DNA of 64,000 bases, taken from the NCBI GenBank assembly GCA_003241875.1, contig QBLU01000001.1, forward strand, positions 62,001 through 126,000, in the 5' to 3' direction. This stretch comes from Alphaproteobacteria bacterium (GTDB taxonomy: Bacteria > Pseudomonadota > Alphaproteobacteria > Sphingomonadales > Sphingomonadaceae). Position numbers and translations under genes: made by a program. Of this stretch, positions 8,841-18,171 are shown in pieces; the stretch's first letter is position 1; the number at the start of each line of letters is the position of its first letter. The notes under the pieces are model-generated. The model saw only the letters and a list, made by a program, of their open reading frames with translations, made no database searches and was not told where the DNA came from.

Positions 8841-9665
8841 TTAGCGCCAGATCGGCAGGTTGAGCCACCACGTCCACCATTCGGGCCAGCCACGTGACCA
8901 GAAGGGACCGGAGATGATGATGCAGACCGCGCTCCAGAACACGGCGTTCAGCGCGAGCAGCAGCCCGACCCTGTGGATGCCGAGCGTACCGACCGAATAG
9001 CCGATGAGATCGCGGAAGAAGGTGTCTTCATATTCGGGCGACTTCACATCCTGGCCTTCGGCGGGATTGACCGCCGACAGCACCAGCGCGCCGTGCATCG
9101 CTAGCGCCAGGGCGGTGGTGAAGAAGAAGCTCACCGCCAGCATGTGCGCAGGGTTATAGTGGAAGTGGAGGTACTGGTAGCCGGTGTTCGACACCCAATC
9201 GAGATGGCTGAAGATGCCATAGGGGAAGCCCCAGCCCCAGGCGCCCATCAGCACCGGGCGGATCACCTCGAGGCTGAAATAGGCGAAGATCGCCATGCCG
9301 AAGGCGGCGGGGACGTGATAGCCCATGCCGAGCTTGCGGCAGATCTCGACCTCGCGCAGGGCCCAGGAGCCGAAGGCCCCGAGCGCGCAGATGGTGATGA
9401 TCTGCCAGAGCCCGCCTTCGCGCAGCGGCGCGAGCGACAGGCCGTATTTGATGTCGGGAGGCGCGATGTTGATGAGCCACGGGTTCCACGTCGGGCCGAT
9501 GGCGGCGCCGTACAGGATCAACGCGGTGCCCAGCGCTGAAAAGAAGATCGTCGTGACCCCGAAGAAGCCCACGTAGAAGGGGCCGATCCAGAAGTCGAAG
9601 AGGTCACCGCCGACAAGCGTACCTCCGCGAACGCGATATTTCCGCTCGAAACTTAACAGCGCCAT
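8841..9665 (-). CDS. pufL: Photosynthetic reaction centre subunit L
   Basis: The protein has 274 residues, the normal length. It begins [20 protein letters not shown], the standard PufL N-terminus, followed by five membrane spans. [20 protein letters not shown] and [16 protein letters not shown] hold the conserved His positions for bacteriochlorophyll and iron. It forms the reaction-centre core with PufM. A 137-nt gap with a hairpin separates it from pufA, as usual for differential RNA stability in puf operons. Confidence 0.98.
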   Translation of the reverse strand: MALLSFERKYRVRGGTLVGGDLFDFWIGPFYVGFFGVTTIFFSALGTALILYGAAIGPTWNPWLINIAPPDIKYGLSLAPLREGGLWQIITICALGAFGSWALREVEICRKLGMGYHVPAAFGMAIFAYFSLEVIRPVLMGAWGWGFPYGIFSHLDWVSNTGYQYLHFHYNPAHMLAVSFFFTTALALAMHGALVLSAVNPAEGQDVKSPEYEDTFFRDLIGYSVGTLGIHRVGLLLALNAVFWSAVCIIISGPFWSRGWPEWWTWWLNLPIWR

Positions 9666-9730
9666 GGCGCACCTCCCCCTCTGCCCGTTACCCTTGTGGT
9701 ACGGCGCGGGATTTCAACTGTTGGTGCGGG

Positions 9731-9761
9731 CGGGCAGGACCAGAAACGCTGACCCTGCCCG
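9731..9761 (-). promoter_or_regulatory. pufA-pufL intercistronic stem-loop
   Basis: Positions 9731-9738 and 9754-9761 pair over 8 bp around a 15-nt loop, in the gap between pufA and pufL. Known puf operons carry hairpins here that protect the upstream pufBA mRNA and so set the antenna to reaction-centre ratio; that role is inferred. Confidence 0.55.
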
Positions 9762-9802
9762 TCTCGCCTTGATACAAACGCAACGCGATACGGCTGTCCG
9801 GA

Positions 9803-9994
9803 TCAGGCCGATTCCGACCCCGTGGCGATCGACGCCGCGGTGGTGTTCGTGGATGCGCCCGAAGCGCCGTCCAGCCAGTTGTAACGATCCGTCGACAGCA
9901 GGATGAAGTGAATGAGGATCGCCAGCGTGAACAGGAAGATCGCCAATGCACTCAGGATGCGTTGCGGGTTGAAAGTCTGCCAAATTCTCCACAT
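9803..9994 (-). CDS. pufA: Light-harvesting complex 1 alpha subunit
   Basis: The protein has 63 residues. It starts [14 protein letters not shown], the classic LH1-alpha cytoplasmic end, then one membrane span with His29 ([10 protein letters not shown]), the bacteriochlorophyll ligand. The Thr/Ser/Ala-rich periplasmic tail is typical of the subunit. Its start is 12 nt from the pufB stop. Confidence 0.97.
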   Translation of the reverse strand: MWRIWQTFNPQRILSALAIFLFTLAILIHFILLSTDRYNWLDGASGASTNTTAASIATGSESA

Positions 9995-10006
9995 CGTAAC
10001 GTCTCC

Positions 10007-10231
10007 TTAACCGCGAGTCGGCACGGCGCGCGTGGCGTCGGCCTGCTGAACGCTTTCGACCTGGGCGAAGGCCTTGGCCGGCCCGAGCCACGGACGCCAC
10101 GACCACACCAGGAAGTGCGCGATGATCGCCACGAAAACGAAGAATGCCGTCGAGGCAACGAAGAGCTTGTGCACTTCCTTCGCTTCGGCGTCGGTCAGGT
10201 AGGTGCCTGGCCCCAGCTTGTTGTCACTCAT
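10007..10231 (-). CDS. pufB: Light-harvesting complex 1 beta subunit
   Basis: The protein has 74 residues. It has the beta-type N-terminus with LTDAEAKEVHKLFVAS and one membrane span with the bacteriochlorophyll-ligand His39, followed by the WSWRPW motif. The C-terminal 20 residues extend past the usual end. ATG 10231 has GGAGGA six bases upstream and overlaps the stop of the small ORF at 10365 as ATGA. Confidence 0.97.
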   Translation of the reverse strand: MSDNKLGPGTYLTDAEAKEVHKLFVASTAFFVFVAIIAHFLVWSWRPWLGPAKAFAQVESVQQADATRAVPTRG

Positions 10232-10365
10232 GTATTTTCCTCCAGTTTATCCGCCGCACGGGGCCGGGAATGGCCTCGCCCGACCGGCAGCTTTGCGGCG
10301 TTGGAATCCACCGCAAAGAGGTCGAGGTCCAGGATTGGACCAAGGGGTGAGCGAAAGCCGGTCAT
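10228..10365 (-). CDS. Small ORF bridging bchZ and pufB (45 residues), unknown
   Basis: The frame begins with an ATG that overlaps the bchZ stop as ATGA (10362-10365) and ends with a TGA that overlaps the pufB start as ATGA (10228-10231). It fills exactly the slot where pufQ lies in Rhodobacter. However, its sequence ([20 protein letters not shown]..., hydrophilic and Arg-rich at the end) has no membrane span and does not look like PufQ. The puf promoter probably lies here too, so the frame could be chance. I do not recognise it. Confidence 0.4.
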   Translation of the reverse strand: MTGFRSPLGPILDLDLFAVDSNAAKLPVGRGHSRPRAADKLEENT

Positions 10366-11813
10366 GCGGCCTGCGCCTCGAAGAGTCGGGCGGCGGCGTA
10401 GAGCCGTTCCCGGGTAACCTGTTTTTCGCCGGCATCGCGCGCGGCGCGTTCGGCGGCATCGCGCAGTCGCTTGGCAGCGGAAATCCGCACCAGCACCGGC
10501 TGCTTGTCGACAAGGATATCGAGCTCCGACCGGGCATCGTCTTCCCAGGCGACCTGTTCGAGCAGGCGCGACGGGGTCGCCTCGGCGCGGTCCATCTGGC
10601 TTGCCAGCGGCAGGATGAAGAACAGCGCATCGAACAGCGCGTTGCAGACTTCCTGGACGAGATAGGTCGCGCCCGAATAGCCCATGTACGGCGTGCCCGT
10701 GTGACGGCGGATCGCGGCGCCCGGAAAGCTGGCCGGCACATAGATGGCGCGGCTGCCGACCTCGGCCATGTACATCCGCTCGTTGTAGCTGCCGAACATG
10801 ATCAGCGGCGGATTGGTCTTGATGGCTTCGAGCACCGCGGCATTGTCGGGCTTGATCCCGGCCGAGCGCATGAAGGTGAAGGTGCAGGGCAGCCCCATGT
10901 CGTCTTCGAGGAAGCTGCGCAGCCCGCGGACATAGGTTTCGGTGGCGACGACGGCAAAGCTGGCGGTACCGAAGAAATCCTGGGTGACCGAGCGCCACAG
11001 GTCCCACAGCGGCTTGATCGTCGTGTGCTTTTCCTTCTCGATGAAGGGCTCGGCATCGAGGCCGGTCAGCTCGGCCAGCTTCCTGAGGAACAGCGTCGTC
11101 GAATTGAGGCCGATGGGTGCCTGCAGATAGGGGCGCTCGAGGGCTTCGCAGAGGCCGCGGCCCCATTCGCGGTACATGCAGACATTGACCTCGGCGTCGG
11201 CGAGGCGACGAATGTCGGCGAGGTGGGTGCCCAGCGGGAACACCATGTTGACCTCGGCACCGATGCCTTCGATCAGGCGGCGGATCTCGGCGAGATCGGA
11301 CGGCATGTTGAAGGTACCATACATCGGCCCGATGATGTTGACCTTGGGCTTGGCGCCGTCCTTGCGCGGGCGCGCGGGCGGGGTTTTCTTGGGGCCGAAC
11401 TGCGTCCACAGCCAGGTCAGCGCGCGATCGCCGGCCTGCCACTGGTCTTCATCGATGGTGCGCGGCAGGAAGCGCTGGATGTTGGTGCCCTCGGGCGTCA
11501 CGCCGCCGCCGATCATTTCAGCGATCGAGCCGGTGACGACGACGGCGGGCAGCGACGGATCGAGCGTCTTCCATGCCCGCTTCATGGCGCCTTCGGTGCC
11601 GTCGCGGCCGAGCTCCTGTTCACCGAGCCCGGTGACGACGATCGGCAGCTCGTGCGGCGGCAGGCCGTCGGTATAGTGGAGAACCGAGGTGACCGGCAGG
11701 TTCTCGCAACCGACCGGGCCGTCTATGATGACCTGCAGGCCCTTTATGGCGGTAAAGGCGTAGACGGCGCCCCAATAGCCGCCGGCCCGATCATGATCGA
11801 GGATGAGCGTCAT
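10362..11813 (-). CDS. bchZ: Chlorophyllide a reductase subunit Z
   Basis: The protein has 483 residues and is the NifK-like subunit of the chlorophyllide-a reductase, which reduces ring B of chlorophyllide on the way to bacteriochlorophyll. Recognisable segments are [17 protein letters not shown] (Cys cluster ligand region), [14 protein letters not shown] and [12 protein letters not shown]. BchX delivers electrons to BchYZ. ATG 11813 overlaps the bchY stop as ATGA; the reading frame opens further upstream but that part is bchY sequence in another frame. Confidence 0.96.
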   Translation of the reverse strand: MTLILDHDRAGGYWGAVYAFTAIKGLQVIIDGPVGCENLPVTSVLHYTDGLPPHELPIVVTGLGEQELGRDGTEGAMKRAWKTLDPSLPAVVVTGSIAEMIGGGVTPEGTNIQRFLPRTIDEDQWQAGDRALTWLWTQFGPKKTPPARPRKDGAKPKVNIIGPMYGTFNMPSDLAEIRRLIEGIGAEVNMVFPLGTHLADIRRLADAEVNVCMYREWGRGLCEALERPYLQAPIGLNSTTLFLRKLAELTGLDAEPFIEKEKHTTIKPLWDLWRSVTQDFFGTASFAVVATETYVRGLRSFLEDDMGLPCTFTFMRSAGIKPDNAAVLEAIKTNPPLIMFGSYNERMYMAEVGSRAIYVPASFPGAAIRRHTGTPYMGYSGATYLVQEVCNALFDALFFILPLASQMDRAEATPSRLLEQVAWEDDARSELDILVDKQPVLVRISAAKRLRDAAERAARDAGEKQVTRERLYAAARLFEAQAA

Positions 11814-13330
11814 GAGCCGATCGCCTCTTCGGCCTTGGCGGCGGCGAACATCTTGGCGGCGTATTTCGCCTTGAACTGCGGGCGATCGGTCGGTGTGTCT
11901 TCCCAGATGCCGGCCGAATAACCTTCGCCGACACCTTCGAAGAACGCCTTCATCGAATCGAACCGCGCCTTGTTGCCGAGCGCGCCGTTGATGACCTGGG
12001 CCAGGCTGCCGGCACCGGCCGGGCCCATCAGCGGGCGGGCGGAAATGAGGTTGGTGAAATACAGCGCCGGGATGGCATGGCTCTTGGCGTGCTGGACGAC
12101 CGGCGTCGTGCCGATGGCGAGATCGGGCTGGAAGGCGTCGACCGCGGCGATGTCCTGTTCGAGGCTGGCGCGATACTGGATGTGGACGCCCTTGGCCTCC
12201 AGCCATTCGCGGTCGGGGTCCGACCAGCGGGTGCGGGGGCAGGCGGTGCCGACGTAGCGGACATCGGCGCCGCTTTCGACCAGCAGCCGGGCGACCAGCA
12301 GTTCCGAACCTTCATAGCCCGAAACCGTGATGCGGCCCTTGATCGGCTTGGCGGCGAGCGCGCCGGCGATGGCGGGCAGGAACTTGTTCTGCGCGGCGGC
12401 GACGCGATCGGCGCTGATCCCGCAGGCGTCGCCGATGGCGGCGAGCCAGGCGGCGGTGCCGTCGCGGCCGACGGGCGCACTGCCGACGACCTTGCGGCCG
12501 GCGGCTTCGAATTCGCGCACCGACGCGGTGTAGAACGGGTGGATGGCAGCGACTGCGGCACAATCGAGCGCCGAATAGAGCTCGCGCCATTCGCGGGTCG
12601 GCACCACCGGCCCGGCGGCGAGGCCCATCGGCTCCAGCATCATCGAGATGCCGACCGGATCGGCGGGGAACATCTCGCCGAGCAGCGTGATCGTCGGCTT
12701 GTCGGGACGTTCGGCGGGGGCGGCGACCGGCCCGGCCATGGCTTCCTTGCGGGCATAGGCCAGCATGGCGCCGGCGAGCACGTCCTTGGCCTCGGCATGG
12801 GTCGGCACGCCAAAGCCCGGCACATCGATGCCGATGATGCGGACGCCGTTGATGACGTCGGGCAGCAGTTGCAGCGGCACGCCCGATGCGGTCGGCACGC
12901 AGAGGTTGGTGATGACGATGGTGTCGTATTTTTCGGGGTCGGCCATCAGGTGGACGGCGTCGCGAATGTCCTCGAACAACTTGCCGGTAACGAGGCTTTC
13001 GGAATTGAACGGCACATAGCCGACGGTGCGGCGGGCGCCGTAGAAATGGCTGGTGAAGGTCAGCCCATAAACGCAGCAGGCGGAGCCCGACAGGATCGTC
13101 GCGGTGCGGCGCATGCGCAGGCCGACGCGCAGCGAGCCGAACGCCGGGCACATCGATTGCGGCTGGTCGTGCGGGCCCTTGGGATAGTCCGCGGCATAGC
13201 GATCGAGTACTTCGGACTTGCCGGCCTTGGCCGCCGCATCGCGCATCGTGTCGGCGCCGGCGTGGCAGCCGGCACCCTCGCCGGCGGGCGCCGGCGGCAG
13301 GGGAATGTCCAGATCGGCGTGATCAGACAT
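11810..13330 (-). CDS. bchY: Chlorophyllide a reductase subunit Y
   Basis: The protein has 506 residues and is the NifD-like subunit. [15 protein letters not shown] and [20 protein letters not shown] hold conserved Cys residues of the [4Fe-4S] site, and [20 protein letters not shown] and [15 protein letters not shown] are family signatures. It forms the catalytic BchYZ component. ATG 13330 lies inside the bchX 3' end, giving an 8-bp overlap, so translation is probably coupled. Confidence 0.96.
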   Translation of the reverse strand: MSDHADLDIPLPPAPAGEGAGCHAGADTMRDAAAKAGKSEVLDRYAADYPKGPHDQPQSMCPAFGSLRVGLRMRRTATILSGSACCVYGLTFTSHFYGARRTVGYVPFNSESLVTGKLFEDIRDAVHLMADPEKYDTIVITNLCVPTASGVPLQLLPDVINGVRIIGIDVPGFGVPTHAEAKDVLAGAMLAYARKEAMAGPVAAPAERPDKPTITLLGEMFPADPVGISMMLEPMGLAAGPVVPTREWRELYSALDCAAVAAIHPFYTASVREFEAAGRKVVGSAPVGRDGTAAWLAAIGDACGISADRVAAAQNKFLPAIAGALAAKPIKGRITVSGYEGSELLVARLLVESGADVRYVGTACPRTRWSDPDREWLEAKGVHIQYRASLEQDIAAVDAFQPDLAIGTTPVVQHAKSHAIPALYFTNLISARPLMGPAGAGSLAQVINGALGNKARFDSMKAFFEGVGEGYSAGIWEDTPTDRPQFKAKYAAKMFAAAKAEEAIGS

Positions 13331-14318
13331 GGTCGTAGACGACCTCCAGGGTTGGCTTGGTTTCAAAGACGCCGCCGCGCATGTCGGCCTGGCTGGCCGG
13401 CATCAGCTTGAAGTTGCCGCCGGTGTCCTCGGGCTTGAACAGCGCCAGCAGGCCGTCCTGGTCGAGCGGGGTCGGCCGCACCGGGGGTGCCGTCGCGACA
13501 TTTTCGGCGAGCTGTTCGAACAGCGGGCCCCATTGGCTCTCGCTGGTGCCGATGATCTGGTAATTGGCGGATTTCTTGCGAATATCCTCGTGCGCCGGGA
13601 TCGAGATCAGTTCAGGAATGCCGACCGCCCTGGCAAAGGCCTGGGCCTCGCCCGAGCCATCGTCCTTGTTGATCAGGATGCCGGCGACTCCGACATTGCC
13701 GCCCATCTTGCGGAAATATTCGACCGCCTTGCAGACGTTGTTGGCGACATAGAGCGACTGCAGGTCGTTCGACGCGACGACGATGACCTTCTGGCACATG
13801 TCGCGGGCGATCGGCAGGCCGAAGCCGCCGCAGACGACATCGCCGAGGAAATCGAGGAGGACGTAATCGAAGCCCCAGTCGTGAAAGCCGAGTTTTTCCA
13901 GTGTCTCGAAGCCGTGGATGATGCCGCGGCCGCCGCAGCCGCGACCGACCTCGGGACCGCCCAGTTCCATAGCGAACACGCCGTCGCGCTGAAAGCAGAC
14001 ATCCTCGATGCTGATTTCCTCGCCGGCGAGTTTCTTGCGCGCGCTGGTCTCGATGATCGTCGGGGTAGCCTTGCCGCCGAACAGCAGCGAGGTGGTGTCC
14101 GATTTGGGATCGCAGCCGATCAGCAGGACCCGCTTGCCCTGTTGCGCCATCATGTAGCTGAGATTGGCGAGCGCGAAGGACTTGCCGCTGCCACCCTTGC
14201 CATAGATGGCAATGATCTGGGTTTCCTTGGTGACTTCACCGGTGTGGACGGGATCCGGCTCGACATCGGCCTCGGCGCGCAGCGCGGCGACCTCGTCGAG
14301 AAAAGCGTTCACGCTCAT
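13323..14318 (-). CDS. bchX: Chlorophyllide a reductase iron protein subunit X
   Basis: The protein has 331 residues and is the NifH/BchL-like ATPase that passes electrons to BchYZ. The P-loop is GKGGSGKS (residues 40-47), and CDPKSDTTSLLFGG follows. The two bridging-cluster cysteines lie in GRGCGGRGII and DVVCGGFGLPIAR. Length and order fit BchX and not BchL. ATG 14318 overlaps the bchC stop by 4 bp. Confidence 0.97.
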   Translation of the reverse strand: MSVNAFLDEVAALRAEADVEPDPVHTGEVTKETQIIAIYGKGGSGKSFALANLSYMMAQQGKRVLLIGCDPKSDTTSLLFGGKATPTIIETSARKKLAGEEISIEDVCFQRDGVFAMELGGPEVGRGCGGRGIIHGFETLEKLGFHDWGFDYVLLDFLGDVVCGGFGLPIARDMCQKVIVVASNDLQSLYVANNVCKAVEYFRKMGGNVGVAGILINKDDGSGEAQAFARAVGIPELISIPAHEDIRKKSANYQIIGTSESQWGPLFEQLAENVATAPPVRPTPLDQDGLLALFKPEDTGGNFKLMPASQADMRGGVFETKPTLEVVYDHV

Positions 14319-15247
14319 GCGATATTTCTCCAGTCGAAGACCATTTTCAGGCAGGCCGGATCGGAAAATGCCTGCGGATAGGCGGTGGCCGCCTCGCTGG
14401 CGGAAACACGATTGGTGACGAGGCCGTCCAGCGACAGGCGGCCGCTGCCGACCATGGCGATGACCGCGGCAAGGTCGTCGGGCAGGAACTCGGTGGCGAT
14501 GCGGATGCGCGCCTCGCGGCGGAACGCCGGAGCGAAGTTGAAGCTCAACGGCGTGCTGTAGAAGCCGGCGAGGACGATTTCGCCGCCATGGCCCATGCGC
14601 GCGACGGCGGGATCGAGGATGCCGGCGTCGCCGCTGGCGTCATACAGGCTGCGATAGTCGCGGCGGTCATCGGCTTCGGGCCGGACGACGCTGTAGCCCT
14701 CGGCACCCGACATGCGCTGGTCGTTGATTTCCCAGACCGTCGGCGAGCGCCCTTCGGCAACCGCCATGCGGGCGAGCAGGCGGCCGAGCACGCCATGGCC
14801 GATGATGAGATCGGGCAGCGCACCGCCGGCGAGCGCGTGGCGCGCCGTGGCGGCGAGCGAGAGCAGCACCGCCGATTCGCCCAGGCCGTCCGGAATGCCG
14901 AGGACGCGGCTGGTGCCGGTGACCAGTTGCTGCGCCGAGCCGCCGAACAGCCCGCGCGCGCCGATGAACTTGGAAGAGCCTGGAACAAAGACCGTTTCGC
15001 CGATGCGGCTGCGGCCGTTGGCGCCGGCGTCGACGACGCGGCCGACGGCTTCGTATCCGGGAACTAACGGATATCCCATGCCCGGGAAGGCGGGCATTGA
15101 ACCGTTGAACATCAGCTTTTCGGTGCCCATCGAGATACCGCTGAAATCCACCGCCACGACCAGGTCGTCGGCGTCCGGCGGCGTCATGCCGAGGCGACGC
15201 AGGGCAACCCGCCCCGGTTCCTCGACGACTACCGCCAGTGTTTCCAT
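14315..15247 (-). CDS. bchC: Bacteriochlorophyllide 3-hydroxyethyl dehydrogenase
   Basis: The protein has 310 residues and is a zinc-independent MDR-type dehydrogenase that oxidises the 3-hydroxyethyl group late in bacteriochlorophyll a synthesis. VAVDFSGISMGTEKLMFNG, VPGYEAVGRVVDAG and LIIGHGVLGRLLARM (nucleotide-binding Rossmann Gly motif) are family segments. I chose ATG 15247 because METLAVVVEEPGRV aligns with the usual N-terminus. It heads the bchCXYZ-puf chain, and two PpsR-type sites lie within 120 bp upstream. Confidence 0.95.
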   Translation of the reverse strand: METLAVVVEEPGRVALRRLGMTPPDADDLVVAVDFSGISMGTEKLMFNGSMPAFPGMGYPLVPGYEAVGRVVDAGANGRSRIGETVFVPGSSKFIGARGLFGGSAQQLVTGTSRVLGIPDGLGESAVLLSLAATARHALAGGALPDLIIGHGVLGRLLARMAVAEGRSPTVWEINDQRMSGAEGYSVVRPEADDRRDYRSLYDASGDAGILDPAVARMGHGGEIVLAGFYSTPLSFNFAPAFRREARIRIATEFLPDDLAAVIAMVGSGRLSLDGLVTNRVSASEAATAYPQAFSDPACLKMVFDWRNIA

Positions 15248-15293
15248 GTCTGCTCCCCGCGATGACAACGAACTGCGCCGTCTTTCCGCTTGT

Positions 15294-15311
15294 TGTCATC
15301 CTATCCCAACA
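15294..15311. promoter_or_regulatory. PpsR/CrtJ-type operator (TGT-N12-ACA), bchC upstream
   Basis: TGT (15294-15296), 12 bases, then ACA (15309-15311) match the PpsR/CrtJ consensus exactly. It lies 47 bp upstream of the bchC start. Such sites repress photosynthesis genes under high oxygen or light; the repressor gene itself is not in this window. Confidence 0.7.
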
Positions 15312-15345
15312 AAAGCAGTTGTAAAGAGAACTTGACGCTTTTTGG

Positions 15346-15363
15346 CGTCAAAAAGTTTTGACA
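15346..15363. promoter_or_regulatory. Second, imperfect PpsR-type site and promoter region
   Basis: CGT-N12-ACA on the plus strand reads TGT-N12-ACG on the bchC strand, one base off the consensus. It is 34 bp from the exact site, and tandem sites are the usual arrangement for cooperative PpsR binding. A TTGACG hexamer on the bchC strand overlaps it and could be a -35 element. Confidence 0.45.
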
Positions 15364-15415
15364 CCTGTGGGAGCGGGCTCGTTTCGGAACCGGGCCGATG
15401 CCCGGAATGCCGCCC

Positions 15416-16549
15416 CTAGCGGGTCGCGACGAGCAGTCGTGTCACCATCGGCAGGCCGACGCGCACCTCGCGGACGCGGCCGAATCCGGCCGTCCGCAGC
15501 ATCGCCTGATAGGTCTCGGCAGTCCGGGGACGACCCGAACCCATCGCCCACAGGTAGAGCCCGAAATAGGCGTCGCCCATCGCCTGCGCCCCCGGCGTGC
15601 CCGCCATCGGCTCGGCGATCAGCAGCGCGCCGCCCGCCGGCAGCACCGCATGGACCGCGGCGAGCAGCGCCGCCACCACCGCATCGTCATGGTCGTGGAG
15701 GATGCGCACCAGGCTGACGAGGTCGGCGCCCGGTGGAATCGGATCGTCGCGAAAGCTGCCGCCGTGGACGCCGACATGCCCGAGGCCGCGCCCCGCCAGC
15801 ACCTGCCGCGCCATGTCTGCCACCGGGGGCAGGTCGAACAGTGACAGCGCCAGCCCGGGGTGGCGCGCCGCCACCTGCGCGACAAAGGCACCATGGCCGC
15901 CGCCGATGTCGAGCAGCCGGCGATGGCGCCCGAAATCATAGGCATCGAGCACCTGTTCGGCGACCATCGGCTGCGATGCCGCCATCAGCGTCGAATAGGC
16001 CTCGGTTCCCGGGTCGGCGGCGCTGGCCCGCTCACCGCGCCCGGCGGCCTCGGCATAGGACCAGAACTGCGCCAGGGCGCCGCCGCCGCGACCGGTGCGC
16101 AGCATCGCCAACGGGTCGGCAAGGTCGGCATAGAACAGCTTGTGGTGCTCGATCATCGCCAAAGCGCCGACATTACTCGACAGCGCCGCACCGCGCTGGC
16201 CGAGCGTCCAGCGGTCGCCGGGCAGCGCCTCCACCAGGTCGATCGATGCCGCCGCCGACAGCAGCCGCTGCATCGCCGGCAGCTCGAGCCCGGCGCCGGC
16301 GGCAAGGGCGGCGGTGCTCGCCGGCGCTGCGGCCAATCGCGCCACCACGCCGGCGTCGACGACAGCGGTCAGCGTCTTGGTATAGACGAAGCCGGTGATC
16401 ACCCGGAACATCTCGTTGGCGTGATGCTGCGCCGTGCCGCGCAGCAAGGGCAGCCGCATCGACCAGCGTTGAAAGCGGGGGTCAGCGAGGATCGCGTTGC
16501 GCCGGAGCAGCCAGCGTTCGCGCAGTGTCGCGGGTTGTGCGGGGGTCAT
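15416..16549 (-). CDS. crtF: Hydroxyneurosporene/demethylspheroidene O-methyltransferase
   Basis: The protein has 377 residues. It has an N-terminal dimerisation helix bundle (TGFVYTKTLTAVVDAGVVAR) and a C-terminal SAM-binding domain with LLDIGGGHGAFVAQVAARHP, then SLVRILHDHDDAVVAALL, both typical of the CrtF O-methyltransferase family. It methylates the 1-hydroxy group of acyclic carotenoids. It is divergent from crtD across 65 bp that hold an exact PpsR-type site, and it points toward bchC. Confidence 0.92.
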   Translation of the reverse strand: MTPAQPATLRERWLLRRNAILADPRFQRWSMRLPLLRGTAQHHANEMFRVITGFVYTKTLTAVVDAGVVARLAAAPASTAALAAGAGLELPAMQRLLSAAASIDLVEALPGDRWTLGQRGAALSSNVGALAMIEHHKLFYADLADPLAMLRTGRGGGALAQFWSYAEAAGRGERASAADPGTEAYSTLMAASQPMVAEQVLDAYDFGRHRRLLDIGGGHGAFVAQVAARHPGLALSLFDLPPVADMARQVLAGRGLGHVGVHGGSFRDDPIPPGADLVSLVRILHDHDDAVVAALLAAVHAVLPAGGALLIAEPMAGTPGAQAMGDAYFGLYLWAMGSGRPRTAETYQAMLRTAGFGRVREVRVGLPMVTRLLVATR

Positions 16550-16551
16550 TG

Positions 16552-16569
16552 TGTCATCGACTCTGGACA
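16552..16569. promoter_or_regulatory. PpsR/CrtJ-type operator (TGT-N12-ACA), crtF/crtD intergenic
   Basis: TGT (16552-16554) and ACA (16567-16569) are separated by exactly 12 bases, two bases past the crtF start codon in the crtF-crtD gap. One site here could control both divergent carotenoid genes. Confidence 0.65.
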
Positions 16570-16614
16570 GTCACGTTCGCGCGGTCAATCATAAGAGCCA
16601 TTGGGGAGTCGAGC

Positions 16615-18171
16615 GTGACGCGGGCAGACGGCGTTGTCATCATCGGGGCGGGGATCGGCGGCCTGTGCGCAGCGGCGCAGCTGGCCGGCGCCGGCGTGCC
16701 CGTGACCGTCGTCGAGCGCATGGCGACACCGGGCGGCAAGCTGCGCACCGTCGATGTCGGCGGCGTCGCCGTCGATGCCGGCCCCACCGTGTTCACGGCG
16801 CGCTGGATCTTCGAGGCGCTGTTCGAAAGCCTCGGCGAACGGCTCGAGGACCATGTCACGCTGGTCGCCTCCGAACGGCTGGCGCGCCACGCCTGGCAGG
16901 ATGGCTCCCGGCTCGATCTCTGGGCCGATCCGGCGCGCAGCCGCGATGCCATCGGCGCCTTTGCCGGCGCTGCGGAGGCGCGCGGCCATGACAGTTTCCG
17001 CGCCGAGGCGGCGCGGATCTGGAATGCGCTGGAACACCGCTACATGGAGGCGCCGGTGACAACGCCGGTCGGTCTCGCGCTGCGCTTCGGGCTTGGCGGC
17101 ATCGGCGAAATGCTGGCGATCAACCCGTTCGAAACGCTGTGGACGGCGTTGGGCAAGCATTTCAAGGACCCGCGGCTGCGGCAGCTTTATGGTCGCTACG
17201 CCACCTATTGCGGCGCCTCGCCCTATCAGGCGACGGCGACGCTGATGCTGATCGCGCATCTGGAGGCGCGCGGCGTCTGGCTGGTCGAAGGCGGCATGCA
17301 CAAGGTGGCCGACGCGATCGCCACGCTGGCCGCCGCACGCGGGGCGCAGTTCCGCTATGGCGTTGACGTGCGCGAGATCCGCGTCACCGGCGGTCGCGCC
17401 AGCGGCGTCGTGCTGGCCGATGGCGAGCACCTGCCGGCGCGCGACGTGCTCGCCAACTGCGACGCCAGCGCCATCGCCGACGGGCGTTTCGGCACGGCCG
17501 CCGCCGGCGCGGTCAAGGGCACGGCGCCACGCGACCGCTCGCTGTCGGCATTGGTGACGATGTTGACGGCCGATGCCGAGGGTTTCGATCTCGATCGCCA
17601 CAATGTGTTCTTTTCGAACGATTATGCCCGCGAATTCGACGAGATCTTCAAGGGCCGGCGGCTGCCGTCGGCGCCGTCGGTCTATCTTTGTGCCCAGGAT
17701 CGCGGCCTGGGGCCACCGCCCGACGGTCCCGAGCGTTTCCAGATCATCGTCAACGCGCCCGCCACCGGCGACGGGCACCCACCAGGCCCAGGAGAAATCG
17801 AAGCATGTCAGACGGCGACTTTCGCGGCCCTCGACCGCTGCGGGCTGACGTTGCGACCGCGATCGATGGTGCCGGTGGGTCCGGCGACGTTCGAGGCGCT
17901 TTTCCCTTCGACGGGTGGGGCCCTTTATGGTCGGGCCTCGCACGGGTGGCGGGCCAGCTTCCGCCGCCCGGGGAGCCGGTCTGGCCTCAGCGGCCTCTGG
18001 CTCGCCGGGGGGTCGGCACACCCGGGGGCGGGCGTGCCGATGGCGGCCTTGTCCGGCCGCTTGGCGAGCGCTGCGATCCTTTCGGCCCGCGCTTCGACCA
18101 GGACGTTCCTGCCAATGGCTACCGCTGGTGGTATGTCGACGCCGAAAGCGACGACGGCCGCTTCGGCCTGA
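16615..18171 (+). CDS. crtD: 1-hydroxycarotenoid 3,4-desaturase
   Basis: The protein has 518 residues and is an FAD-dependent desaturase of the phytoene-desaturase family. The dinucleotide motif VVIIGAGIGGLCAAAQLA is at the N-terminus, AGPTVFTARWIFEAL follows, and the C-terminal FAD motif is AGGSAHPGAGVPMAALSGR. It introduces the 3,4 double bond into hydroxylated carotenoids. I chose GTG 16615 (GGGGAG just upstream); the frame opens at 16525. The last roughly 30 residues after SGR are a low-complexity tail read from DNA that also encodes CrtC. Confidence 0.93.
   Translation: MTRADGVVIIGAGIGGLCAAAQLAGAGVPVTVVERMATPGGKLRTVDVGGVAVDAGPTVFTARWIFEALFESLGERLEDHVTLVASERLARHAWQDGSRLDLWADPARSRDAIGAFAGAAEARGHDSFRAEAARIWNALEHRYMEAPVTTPVGLALRFGLGGIGEMLAINPFETLWTALGKHFKDPRLRQLYGRYATYCGASPYQATATLMLIAHLEARGVWLVEGGMHKVADAIATLAAARGAQFRYGVDVREIRVTGGRASGVVLADGEHLPARDVLANCDASAIADGRFGTAAAGAVKGTAPRDRSLSALVTMLTADAEGFDLDRHNVFFSNDYAREFDEIFKGRRLPSAPSVYLCAQDRGLGPPPDGPERFQIIVNAPATGDGHPPGPGEIEACQTATFAALDRCGLTLRPRSMVPVGPATFEALFPSTGGALYGRASHGWRASFRRPGSRSGLSGLWLAGGSAHPGAGVPMAALSGRLASAAILSARASTRTFLPMATAGGMSTPKATTAASA

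Noticed and set aside
10203-11921. A 572-codon plus-strand frame antisense to bchZ
   Set aside because: The bchZ motifs on the minus strand leave no doubt; the antisense product is a compositional shadow.
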